Origin: Muribaculaceae bacterium
GTDB lineage: Bacteria > Bacteroidota > Bacteroidia > Bacteroidales > Muribaculaceae
Direction: 5' to 3'
DNA: 18,641 nt
NCBI GenBank assembly: GCA_009775535.1
Contig: VSPW01000014.1
Location: forward strand, 1 to 18,641
This document shows, one piece after another, positions 7,969 to 15,056 of this stretch. How positions within the stretch are numbered: position 1 is the stretch's first letter; each line of letters begins with the position of its first letter. The translations under genes and the position numbers were made by a program. The notes beneath the pieces were generated by a model that saw nothing but the letters and a program-made list of their open reading frames with translations, ran no database searches and was not told the origin of the DNA.

Positions 7969-7992
7969 CCCAGTTAAGTGGGTAAGACTGGG
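7969..7992 (+). repeat. Hairpin in the C10 peptidase leader with an alternative pairing partner
   Basis: CCCAGT (7969-7974) pairs with ACTGGG (7987-7992) over a 12-base loop. A second copy of CCCAG at 7952-7956 could compete for the same right arm, and TGGG at 7979-7982 could pair with either CCCA. The pairings are short, so any regulatory role is speculative. Confidence 0.35.
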
Positions 7993-8074
7993 TAAAGATA
8001 TTTTGGGAAGCGTATACATAAGCATGTCCTTGAATACCAAGAATTTCACAAATCAGCTCCAAAGTAAATAATCC

Positions 8075-11000
8075 ATGTTACGACAAAGACAAAAAACAAA
8101 ATGTAGCTTTCTTGTAAGTACCGCTATAATGTTGTTGGCAATTGTGTGTAATCCGTGGCAGCTCCATGCCCGCAGCCTTTCTGCAGATGAGGCCTTGGCC
8201 CGTGCCAAGACATTTATCGATTCAACAGATAGGATGCGGCACAATGTCCCAGGGCAGTCGCGGCTGGCAACTTATACCCTCATCAGTGCTACCCCTGAGA
8301 TATACGTGTTCAACCGCGGCACAGGCGGTTTCTTAATAGCTGCCGGAGATGACCGCATGGATGCGGTTCTGGGCTATGTCGAATCTGGCACATTTGATAC
8401 AGATTCAGTGCCTCCGGGATTAAAATGGCTGATGGAATCATATACACATGCGGTTAAAAAGTATATATCTTATATGGACTCTATGGACTCCGGTCTATCA
8501 TCGAAAGCCGCAGAATGTGCAGATGATAAAGGTACACTGTCTGACTTGTACAAACAGTGGGATAATATTCCTCAGATTATGACCACCCAGTGGAATCAAA
8601 ACTCTCCATACAACGATATGTGTCCTTATCGGTTTGGCGCAAGATGTGTTACAGGCTGTGTGCCGACCGCTTTGGCCCAGGTGATTAAAGCTATAGGCTA
8701 TTACAAAGGTCGCGGCTCAAAAACGTGGGGGACTGATGACCGTGGCGATGAAATAAAATTTGATTATGCCAACACTTCGTTTGACTTTTCGATAATGCCG
8801 GACAAGTGTGACAATCTTAATCTTACTCCGGAGAAAATCAAGGCAAATAAAGAAGTTTCCAAGCTGATGCTGGCATGCGGACTGGCGGTGAATACATACT
8901 ACCATCCCTCAAGTAGTAGCACCATGAGCACAGATGCAGTCAATAAGGCATTGATAGGTATGTTCGGGTTTGACTATGACAATACACGCTATTGTAAGAG
9001 AAAGGATAGTAAATATACCCAGGTTGACTGGGAACGGATAATCTATACCGAGTTATCTCTCGGACGTCCTGTGTGGTATGCCGGTGGTGGCCACGCCTAT
9101 GTAATCGATGGCTACAAAAGTTATGGACTATACCACTTAAACTGGGGCTGGGGAGGTCGGTATGATGGATGGTTTCGGCTGTCGACATTGAATCCATCAG
9201 ATGATATGAATTACACTCCGGATCAGGAGATGTGCGTGTGCGTGCCGCAAGGGGCTACACCGGGATGGTTTCCCGAAGTGACGCCAGAAGTCCTAGGTTC
9301 TATCTCGCCTAATGATGACAACACACTCAATATCATTTACTCAGCCACGGCTTTCATCGAGGATGTCATGGTTGGTGCTATCATTACGGACGAGGATGAA
9401 AATGTGTTGAAAACCAGGAATTTTTTTAATGCGATTAATAACCTGACATCACATACAACACCACATTTAGAAAACTACAGTCCAGATTGGATATCGGAAC
9501 TTGGGCTTAAGCCCGGTACATACCGTTTCTATTTTGGATATCATTTTGACAGGCAAGATGAGTGGTATAAAGCAACGCCGTACAATGAGATGCCGAAATA
9601 TCTCTCACTGACAATTGATGCCGCTGGCAACTATTCATTCGCCATCACCGCAAAATCCGATCTGTTCCTCGCTGATGTGAAATTGCCGGACAGATGCTAT
9701 TCAGGAAGTCCGGTTTCAGTGGAATTATGGCTTGTGAATGAAATGAGCCGCGACTGGTCGGGCAACGTATTCGTTGACATCCTTGATGAAAACGGAACTG
9801 CGCTCTCGACATCTGCCCCAGCCACATTCTCCGTATACAGTGGATCGAACTTCGGTAATATAAGTAGTCTTAATCTTGGCAAGAGCGATGGCAGTCCAAT
9901 AGAACCAGGGACGTATATGCTGAAGATTCGCACGCAGAATGGGCTCAGGCTTGATGATGGAGGCATTTCTATGTCTGTTATCGCCCCGGAGAATGATGAT
10001 TTGAATAAAGGCAATTTGTATGTCAGCAACATATCCAGTGTCCCTGACATTCTGACAGCAGGATACTGGCTTTGGACACCGCTGGTAGAATGCACGGAAT
10101 CACAAAGGGTCAGGCTCGCAATTTCCTTCTACGAACACGGAACCGACAAGATACTACACAGTTATGGTCTTGGAGAAAAATTCATTGAGGGGTCCTCTAC
10201 GGCGATATACTTTGATACCGGACGACTTGTCACCGTAGACCTGCCCTTTGGAATATATGATGCCGCCTATACCAACAACGGCAAACGAGTTTCTGGCTTA
10301 AAGACAGTCAAAGTGCTCGGAAATGTTGACGGGATTAGCTATAAGCCAATATCGGTGGATGAAGTTGAGGTCATCAATAGTCAAGGAAAAGAATACACTG
10401 GGCATCTGTTGATACCTTCGCATATCACATTGAATGGCACTACATTTAGTGTAACCCATATTGCGCCTGAGACATTTATGGCGTCATCTGAGTTGTTGTC
10501 CGTGGAAATCCCGGCATCAGTTACCGGCATCGGTGTCAATGCTTTCGCCTTCTGTACATCCACTTTGGGGCAGATAATCATACATGGAGAGGAGCCTTTG
10601 TTTGAACATGTATCCCTTATAGCCCAGGGGCTTTCCACCACCACTGATTTCTATGTTCAGCCGAAGGCTTGGGATCGCTATTCGCGTCTCCGCGAGGAAT
10701 TCAACGTATATCCCATGATTGAATCCATCGGCTCGGCAAATGTGACGCTGGAAAACGAGTCCGCGATGGCCTTTCTGCCTGTGACTCCCTGGCACGATGG
10801 TATAAACAAGAACTTCATTGTGGCATCAGCCTTTGAAACCAGTGATGCCGATGGCGCTGTCGCCGATGTGGAAATTACCGATGTGGCCGACGGACACGTT
10901 GCTTTGAAGGTGACTCCGCTACGCAAAGGCAAACAGATCTTTACGGTTGCTACTCCACAAAGGGGTGTTGAGTCGGCTTATCTCACGGTGGAAGTCTCGG

Positions 11001-11164
11001 ACATGACATCTGGATTGGATGGTATTATATCGGATAACGGAAATTCTGCGGAAACTGTTGTCTACAATATGATGGGGACGGTTGTCCGCAAATCCGACAG
11101 GCTTTCTCCCGGAATATACATTATTGTAAAAGGAAACGAGAGGCACAAAGTTCTCATGAAATAA
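8075..11164 (+). CDS. Secreted C10-family (streptopain-like) cysteine peptidase with Ig-like, BspA-type LRR and C-terminal sorting domains
   Basis: The 1029-residue protein opens with a signal peptide (basic MLRQRQKTK, hydrophobic core, end near LHARS at about residue 34). A C10 propeptide-like region follows at about 35-150. The peptidase domain (about 160-390) has the nucleophile C195 in TGCVPTALAQVI and the catalytic H340 in GGHAYVIDGY, followed by the family signature YHLNWGWGG...DGWFRL. These align with streptopain Cys192 and His340. Residues about 400-770 look like beta-sandwich modules, about 780-830 carry BspA/LRR_5-type repeats (APETFMASSEL...VEIPASVTGIG), and about 875-970 look Ig-like. 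The last 50 residues (VYNMMG...LSPGIYIIVKG...VLMK) resemble a type IX secretion sorting domain. Such enzymes are exported as zymogens and degrade proteins outside the cell. No C10 inhibitor gene is adjacent. It is monocistronic. Confidence 0.92.
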   Translation: MLRQRQKTKCSFLVSTAIMLLAIVCNPWQLHARSLSADEALARAKTFIDSTDRMRHNVPGQSRLATYTLISATPEIYVFNRGTGGFLIAAGDDRMDAVLGYVESGTFDTDSVPPGLKWLMESYTHAVKKYISYMDSMDSGLSSKAAECADDKGTLSDLYKQWDNIPQIMTTQWNQNSPYNDMCPYRFGARCVTGCVPTALAQVIKAIGYYKGRGSKTWGTDDRGDEIKFDYANTSFDFSIMPDKCDNLNLTPEKIKANKEVSKLMLACGLAVNTYYHPSSSSTMSTDAVNKALIGMFGFDYDNTRYCKRKDSKYTQVDWERIIYTELSLGRPVWYAGGGHAYVIDGYKSYGLYHLNWGWGGRYDGWFRLSTLNPSDDMNYTPDQEMCVCVPQGATPGWFPEVTPEVLGSISPNDDNTLNIIYSATAFIEDVMVGAIITDEDENVLKTRNFFNAINNLTSHTTPHLENYSPDWISELGLKPGTYRFYFGYHFDRQDEWYKATPYNEMPKYLSLTIDAAGNYSFAITAKSDLFLADVKLPDRCYSGSPVSVELWLVNEMSRDWSGNVFVDILDENGTALSTSAPATFSVYSGSNFGNISSLNLGKSDGSPIEPGTYMLKIRTQNGLRLDDGGISMSVIAPENDDLNKGNLYVSNISSVPDILTAGYWLWTPLVECTESQRVRLAISFYEHGTDKILHSYGLGEKFIEGSSTAIYFDTGRLVTVDLPFGIYDAAYTNNGKRVSGLKTVKVLGNVDGISYKPISVDEVEVINSQGKEYTGHLLIPSHITLNGTTFSVTHIAPETFMASSELLSVEIPASVTGIGVNAFAFCTSTLGQIIIHGEEPLFEHVSLIAQGLSTTTDFYVQPKAWDRYSRLREEFNVYPMIESIGSANVTLENESAMAFLPVTPWHDGINKNFIVASAFETSDADGAVADVEITDVADGHVALKVTPLRKGKQIFTVATPQRGVESAYLTVEVSDMTSGLDGIISDNGNSAETVVYNMMGTVVRKSDRLSPGIYIIVKGNERHKVLMK

Positions 11165-11201
11165 TAAAGTTCCCATTTGCGGAAATGACAGAAATTGCCA
11201 C

Positions 11202-11241
11202 TCACCCGCCAGAAGATTCTCACGAACTTTCTGACGGGTGA
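11202..11241 (+). terminator. Hairpin behind the C10 peptidase gene
   Basis: TCACCCG (11202-11208) pairs with CGGGTGA (11235-11241), and CAGAA/TTCTG continues the stem after one mismatch. It lies 37 bases past the stop codon. The following sequence (ATTGCGCTT) is not a proper T-run, so it may act as an mRNA 3' stabiliser or a weak terminator. Confidence 0.5.
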
Positions 11242-11333
11242 ATTGCGCTTACGTAGACCAAAAACAGATTACATTCAGGTCAAGACGTATAATAATAAAC
11301 TCATTTAGTGGCATCGTATATTTTAATACACTG

Positions 11334-11364
11334 CAAAATTACAACAGCCATATCCCTCTGGCAA
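11334..11364 (-). promoter_or_regulatory. Possible minus-strand promoter inside the intergenic island
   Basis: On minus, TTG (11364-11362) is followed after 20 bases by TAATTTTG (11341-11334), which fits TTG-N20-TAnnTTTG. Transcription would begin near 11328 and run towards the 3' end of the peptidase gene. There is no recognised gene behind it, so chance occurrence in AT-rich DNA is a real alternative. Confidence 0.35.
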
Positions 11365-11418
11365 TACCTAAAAATAGGTATATTATGTGTATCTGTATAT
11401 CAGATTGTGGCTGTTTTT
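11343..11418 (+). repeat. Nested inverted repeat followed by a T-run
   Basis: AACAGCCA (11343-11350) pairs perfectly with TGGCTGTT (11408-11415), and the T-run continues to 11418. Inside, ATACCTA (11364-11370) pairs perfectly with TAGGTAT (11375-11381) around an AAAA loop. On plus this resembles the 3' end of a structured RNA with an intrinsic terminator. No plus-strand TAnnTTTG box is seen just upstream. Confidence 0.45.
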
Positions 11419-11467
11419 GTTACCATCTTGGATGTGTATTGTGGTTCATCCGTAGATAGATACAATG

Positions 11468-11510
11468 TATAAAAAGGAAGCGGATGCATTGCATCCGCTT
11501 CCTTTTTATA
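11468..11510 (-). terminator. Strong bidirectional terminator for the aspS operon
   Basis: A perfect 20-bp stem (11468-11487 with 11491-11510) encloses a 3-base loop. The outer part is A-rich on one arm and T-rich on the other, so both strands give a GC-rich stem followed by TTTTT. It lies 12 bases beyond the stop of the minus-strand zinc-ribbon gene and would also stop plus transcripts. Confidence 0.92.
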
Positions 11511-11521
11511 GTGTTTCCTGA

Positions 11522-12298
11522 TTATTTTTCGCCGGGAGCTAGTGTAACGCCGGCCAATTCTGGATCAATCATGATGCGTCCGCAGTATTCACAGACGATC
11601 ACTTTCTTGTGCATCTTTATTTCCATCTGTTTTTGCGGAGGGATGCGGTTGAAGCAGCCGCCGCAGGCATTACGTTGGATATATACAATGCCGAGGCCGT
11701 TACGGGCGTTTTTGCGGATACGCTTGAATGCGGCTAATGTACGCGTGTCTATCCGAGGTTCAAGAGATTTGGCTTTTTCGCGGAGCGATTCCTCTTCCTG
11801 CCGTGTCTCGGACACGATTTCATCAAGTTCCGATTTTTTTTCCTGAAGGATGTGTTCGTGATCGCTGAGCGATTCGCGGGTAGCCTCTATATCAGCGGTC
11901 TTGTTTTCAATGGCACGGTTGAAGTCGTTTATGTGTTTTTCGCACAGTTCGATTTCAAGTGTCTGGAATTCCACTTCCTTGGAAAGGAGATCAAATTCGC
12001 GGTTGTTACGCACATTGTCAAGCTGTTCCTTATATCTGGCGATTTTGGACTCAGCCTCATTGATTTTCTCCTTTTCGGTAACGAGCTTTATATGCAGCTC
12101 GTCTATCTCACGGGTGTAGTTGTCAATACGGGTTTTGAGGCCCTCGATATTGTCCTCAAGGTCTTTTACTTCCAGAGGGAGTTCGCCGCGGATAGTCTTT
12201 ATGCGGTCAATTTCGCTGAGGATGGTCTGCAATTCATATAGAGATTTCAGACGCTGCTCAACGCTAAGGGGCTCTGATGTATTCTTATCTGTAGCCAT
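11522..12298 (-). CDS. Coiled-coil protein with C-terminal C4 zinc ribbon (DUF164 / zf-RING_7 type)
   Basis: The 258-residue protein has a long charged helical region (about 12-180) with heptad-like spacing, predicted to be a coiled-coil hairpin. A compact zinc ribbon follows, with ligands C212, C215, C236 and C239 (ACGGC and CEYCG). This arrangement is the conserved bacterial family that includes chlamydial CT398/CdsZ; its general role is unsettled, and nucleic acid or protein-partner binding have been suggested. It has no signal peptide. The gene begins 3 bases after the stop of the nif3-like gene and is the last gene of the aspS operon, which ends at the hairpin 11468-11510. Pairing with a Nif3-like gene is, to my knowledge, recurrent in Bacteroidota and suggests a shared process, but that is inference. 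Confidence 0.9.
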   Translation of the reverse strand: MATDKNTSEPLSVEQRLKSLYELQTILSEIDRIKTIRGELPLEVKDLEDNIEGLKTRIDNYTREIDELHIKLVTEKEKINEAESKIARYKEQLDNVRNNREFDLLSKEVEFQTLEIELCEKHINDFNRAIENKTADIEATRESLSDHEHILQEKKSELDEIVSETRQEEESLREKAKSLEPRIDTRTLAAFKRIRKNARNGLGIVYIQRNACGGCFNRIPPQKQMEIKMHKKVIVCEYCGRIMIDPELAGVTLAPGEK

Positions 12299-12301
12299 GT
12301 A

Positions 12302-13090
12302 TTACAAATAGTGGATTGGGTTGGTTTCGTTCTCGGGATAATAGACTGCAAAGTTAGGAAATTTTTCTGTAATAGCGCGACAAAATAACTCTTTTGTACA
12401 CTTTTCAGTCTCATAATGGCCTAAGTCGATGATGAATATGTCATCGCAATGGTCCAGGAAGAAATTGAGTTTGGTATCCGATGTTATATACGCCTGTGCA
12501 CCTAAAGCTATTGCTTGCGGTATGAAGTCGCTTCCTGCGCCTCCACACATTGCAACGCGCTTTATCGTCATATCAGCCGGCGGAGGGCAAGAACACCTGG
12601 CCACGGGTGAACCGAATGAGGCTTTTGCCAATTCCACCAGTTGTCCGGCGGTCATTCCGCTATCTAGGTCGGCCACTATGCCACAGCCTGTTACACCATC
12701 GTGTGACGGCGACAGTATCTTGACTGGATGCGCGCCCAACATATTTGCCATCGACCATGAAACGCCATTTGGGGCATTGTCGATGGAGGTATGGCATGAA
12801 TATATGGTGACACCTAGGCGCAACGCGTGGGCGATCACTCTCTCCACACGGTTGCGTCCAAGTATCTGCTTGACTCCGCGGAACATAAGCGGATGGTGTG
12901 CTATAATCAGGTTGCAGCCTTTGGCCGCCGCTTCCGACACAATGTCTTCTGTGGCGTCTACACATACCATTACACCTGTACAGTGTTCAGAGGGATCTCC
13001 CAGCTGGTATCCGGAGTTGTCCCATTCTTCCTGGTAGTGCAGAGGGGCAATTGATTCGATGCAGTCTGTTATTTCTCGGTTACTTGCCAT
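12302..13090 (-). CDS. Nif3-like dinuclear metal centre protein (YbgI/GTP cyclohydrolase I type 2 homologue)
   Basis: A 262-residue cytoplasmic protein of the NIF3/YbgI family. Likely metal ligands are visible: H65 and H66 in AHHPLMF, D104 in CHTSID, H225 and E229 in LGHYETEK, matching the two-metal site of E. coli YbgI. The opening IAPLHYQEEWDNSGYQLG is the usual family N-terminus. It is the short form, without the central PII-like insertion of about 365-residue members. The true substrate is unknown; the GTP cyclohydrolase label in databases is weakly supported. I place the start at 13090, which overlaps the aspS stop by 11 bases. The frame stays open to 13294, but that extra sequence lies inside aspS and does not resemble the family. 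An ATG at 13096 is a close alternative. Confidence 0.91.
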   Translation of the reverse strand: MASNREITDCIESIAPLHYQEEWDNSGYQLGDPSEHCTGVMVCVDATEDIVSEAAAKGCNLIIAHHPLMFRGVKQILGRNRVERVIAHALRLGVTIYSCHTSIDNAPNGVSWSMANMLGAHPVKILSPSHDGVTGCGIVADLDSGMTAGQLVELAKASFGSPVARCSCPPPADMTIKRVAMCGGAGSDFIPQAIALGAQAYITSDTKLNFFLDHCDDIFIIDLGHYETEKCTKELFCRAITEKFPNFAVYYPENETNPIHYL

Positions 13091-14855
13091 CGGCATTTTC
13101 TTCATGTGCGACAATGGCGATTGACAGCTCGTCAAGCTGTTTCTGGTCCAGGAATGCCGGTGCATCCAGCATAACATCGCGACCGGAATTGTTCTTCGGG
13201 AAAGCGATGCAGTCGCGGATACTGTCGAGGCCTGCGAACAGTGACACCCATCGGTCAAGACCATATGCGAGTCCGCCGTGAGGAGGTGCGCCAAATTTGA
13301 ATGCGTTCATAAGGAAGCCGAACTGCTCTTGTGCCTTTTCCGGTGTAAAGCCCAATATCTCAAACATTTTTGCCTGTAGGCCGCTGTCATGTATACGGAT
13401 TGATCCGCCTCCTACTTCAACGCCGTTTATCACCATGTCGTAAGCATCGGCGCGCACTGCAGCCGGATCTGTATCGAGCAGAGGTATGTCTTCATCCTTT
13501 GGATGTGTGAACGGGTGGTGCATAGCCATCAGGCGCTGTTCCTCGTCGCTCCATTCAAACATAGGGAAATCCACAACCCATAGGCAGGCGAATTTATTTT
13601 TGTCGCGCAATCCGAGCTGGCGTCCCATTTCAAGACGCAGCTCGCACAGTTGCTTGCGGGTCTTCATCGTATCTTCCCCGCTTAATATGAGGATAAGGTC
13701 GCCTGGTTCGGCAGCGAACGCTTCCTTCATCTTCTGTAGCACGTCCTGTGTATAGAATTTGTCGACAGACGACTTTACAGTCCCGTCGGCTTCCACGCGC
13801 GCATACACCATGCCCTTTGCGCCTATCTGAGGACGGCGGACATATTCAGTGAGCGCATCAAGCTGCTTGCGGGTATATGAGGCCGCACCCTTGGCGCAGA
13901 TACCGCCGATATATTCGGCATTGTCGAACACCCCGAAGCCGTGGCCCTTCATGATGTCCATAAGTTCCACGAAGCGCATGCCGAACCTCAGGTCTGGCTT
14001 GTCGCTGCCATAATATTTCATTGCATCAGCCCAAGGCATTCGGATGAATGGGGTTGTAAGTTCGACACCGCGGAGTTCCTTGAACAGATGTACGGCCATT
14101 CCCTCAAAGAGATTTATCACATCATCCTGTTCCACGAACGACATTTCGCAGTCGATCTGAGTGAATTCCGGCTGCCTGTCCGCACGCAGGTCCTCATCGC
14201 GGAAACACTTTACAATCTGGAAGTACCTGTCCATGCCAGACACCATAAGCAATTGCTTCAATGTCTGTGGCGATTGGGGTAGGGCGTAGAACTGACCCTG
14301 GTTCATGCGTGAAGGCACCACAAAGTCGCGCGCGCCTTCAGGCGTTGACCCAACAAGCATTGGAGTCTCGATTTCAAGGAATCCTTTGGAATCGAGGTAT
14401 CTGCGCACTTCCATTGTCATTTTGTGGCGTAGCTCAAGGTTTTTGCGCACTGGGCTGCGGCGCAGGTCCAGATAGCGGTATTTCATGCGCAGGTCGTCAC
14501 CGCCGTCCGTATCGTCCTCGATTGTGAACGGGGGCACTTCACTGCGGTTGAGCACTGTCAGGTTATTGGCTATGATTTCTATGTCACCGGTAGGCAGGTT
14601 CGGATTCTTGCTGGTACGTTCCGCCACAACCCCTGTCACCTGCACCACGAACTCGCGGCCAAGGTGGTTGGCAGCTTCGCATAGGTTGGCGTCATGCTCC
14701 ACATTGAATACAACCTGTGTCAGTCCGTAACGGTCACGGACATCTACAAAGGTCATTCCACCCATTTTGCGGGTGCGCTGCACCCATCCGGCCAGGGTCA
14801 CCTCCCGTCCGGCATCGGCGATACGGAGCTCGCCGCATGTATTGGTTCTGAACAT
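13080..14855 (-). CDS. aspS: Aspartyl-tRNA synthetase
   Basis: This class IIb enzyme charges tRNA-Asp with aspartate in the cytoplasm. The 591 residues match the bacterial type (E. coli 590). An OB-fold anticodon-binding domain occupies about 1-105. Motif 1 is FLEIETPML (159-167) and motif 2 starts FRDEDLRADRQPEFTQID (218-235). The bacterial GAD insertion spans about 290-415, and motif 3 contains GLDR near 530. In the OB fold, the residue after QRTRK is M31 rather than the His reported for some non-discriminating enzymes, which weakly suggests an Asp-specific enzyme. It heads a three-gene operon with the nif3-like and zinc-ribbon genes. The promoter is probably the -7 box at 14933-14940, giving a leader of about 70 bases. 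Confidence 0.97.
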   Translation of the reverse strand: MFRTNTCGELRIADAGREVTLAGWVQRTRKMGGMTFVDVRDRYGLTQVVFNVEHDANLCEAANHLGREFVVQVTGVVAERTSKNPNLPTGDIEIIANNLTVLNRSEVPPFTIEDDTDGGDDLRMKYRYLDLRRSPVRKNLELRHKMTMEVRRYLDSKGFLEIETPMLVGSTPEGARDFVVPSRMNQGQFYALPQSPQTLKQLLMVSGMDRYFQIVKCFRDEDLRADRQPEFTQIDCEMSFVEQDDVINLFEGMAVHLFKELRGVELTTPFIRMPWADAMKYYGSDKPDLRFGMRFVELMDIMKGHGFGVFDNAEYIGGICAKGAASYTRKQLDALTEYVRRPQIGAKGMVYARVEADGTVKSSVDKFYTQDVLQKMKEAFAAEPGDLILILSGEDTMKTRKQLCELRLEMGRQLGLRDKNKFACLWVVDFPMFEWSDEEQRLMAMHHPFTHPKDEDIPLLDTDPAAVRADAYDMVINGVEVGGGSIRIHDSGLQAKMFEILGFTPEKAQEQFGFLMNAFKFGAPPHGGLAYGLDRWVSLFAGLDSIRDCIAFPKNNSGRDVMLDAPAFLDQKQLDELSIAIVAHEENADGK

Positions 14856-14932
14856 AGTGGTTATATTGTTGGTTTATTGTGATTTACGTATGTGTATGGG
14901 CGTATGTGTGCACACTGCCCCAAAATGTGCCT

Positions 14933-14940
14933 CAAAGTTA
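14933..14940 (-). promoter_or_regulatory. Candidate -7 box for the aspS operon
   Basis: On minus this reads TAACTTTG, an exact TAnnTTTG, 78 bases upstream of the aspS ATG. The -33 region (around 14959-14964) has only a CTAAAA-like match on plus, so support rests on the -7 box and position. Confidence 0.6.
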
Positions 14941-14995
14941 CGAAAATATGATGGAAATCTAAAATTTAATATCCGTTCCGCTTTAGGTGCAACAT

Positions 14996-15037
14996 AAAAG
15001 CCGGGGGGATATCCTAGCGGACATTCCCCCGGCATGT
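14996..15037 (-). terminator. Terminator for the secreted FN3 protein gene
   Basis: GCCGGGGGGAT (15000-15010) pairs with ATTCCCCCGGC (15023-15033) with one G-T pair, around a 12-base loop. Read on minus, the stem is followed by TTTTATGTT. It starts about 24 bases after the stop codon at 15057, a typical intrinsic terminator position. Confidence 0.85.
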
Positions 15038-15056
15038 ACTTATTGGCAGATATTGG

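Larger units (their letters stand above)
7713..8074. other. Divergent intergenic region between the DUF5606 gene and the C10 peptidase gene
   Basis: This gap of about 360 bases holds a minus-strand -7 box (7749-7756), a plus-strand -7 box (7935-7942), and a peptidase leader of roughly 130 bases. Within the leader, GCCCAG occurs twice (7951-7956, 7968-7973) and can pair with CTGGG at 7988-7992. A GC-rich patch at about 7816-7843 contains CTCCCGGGG. I see no convincing coding sequence; a possible 67-codon minus frame at 7846-8049 looks fortuitous. Confidence 0.6.
11165..11521. other. Intergenic island between convergent units, bounded by two hairpins
   Basis: This stretch of about 350 bases holds the peptidase 3' hairpin (11202-11241), an AT-rich middle with a nested inverted repeat followed by a T-run (11343-11418), a possible minus-strand promoter (11334-11364), and a strong bidirectional terminator (11468-11510). 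No ORF of convincing size is present. The only candidate is a 21-codon minus frame at 11249-11314. Confidence 0.6.

Noticed and set aside
7846..8049. 67-codon minus-strand frame in the intergenic region before the peptidase
   Set aside because: It has no recognisable motif, no promoter box fitting its start, and overlaps the plus-strand promoter and leader.
11288..11293. TATAAT as a sigma70-type -10 box for a plus-strand small RNA
   Set aside because: Bacteroidota primary sigma factors use TAnnTTTG, there is no -35 hexamer at 17 bases, and the region is AT-rich, so the match is probably chance.
12429..13037. 202-codon plus-strand frame opposite the nif3-like gene
   Set aside because: It is antisense to a gene with intact metal ligands and has no family resemblance.
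13091..13294. 68-residue N-terminal extension of the nif3-like reading frame
   Set aside because: It lies wholly inside aspS on the same strand in another frame, and the nif3 family consensus begins right at the ATG at 13090.
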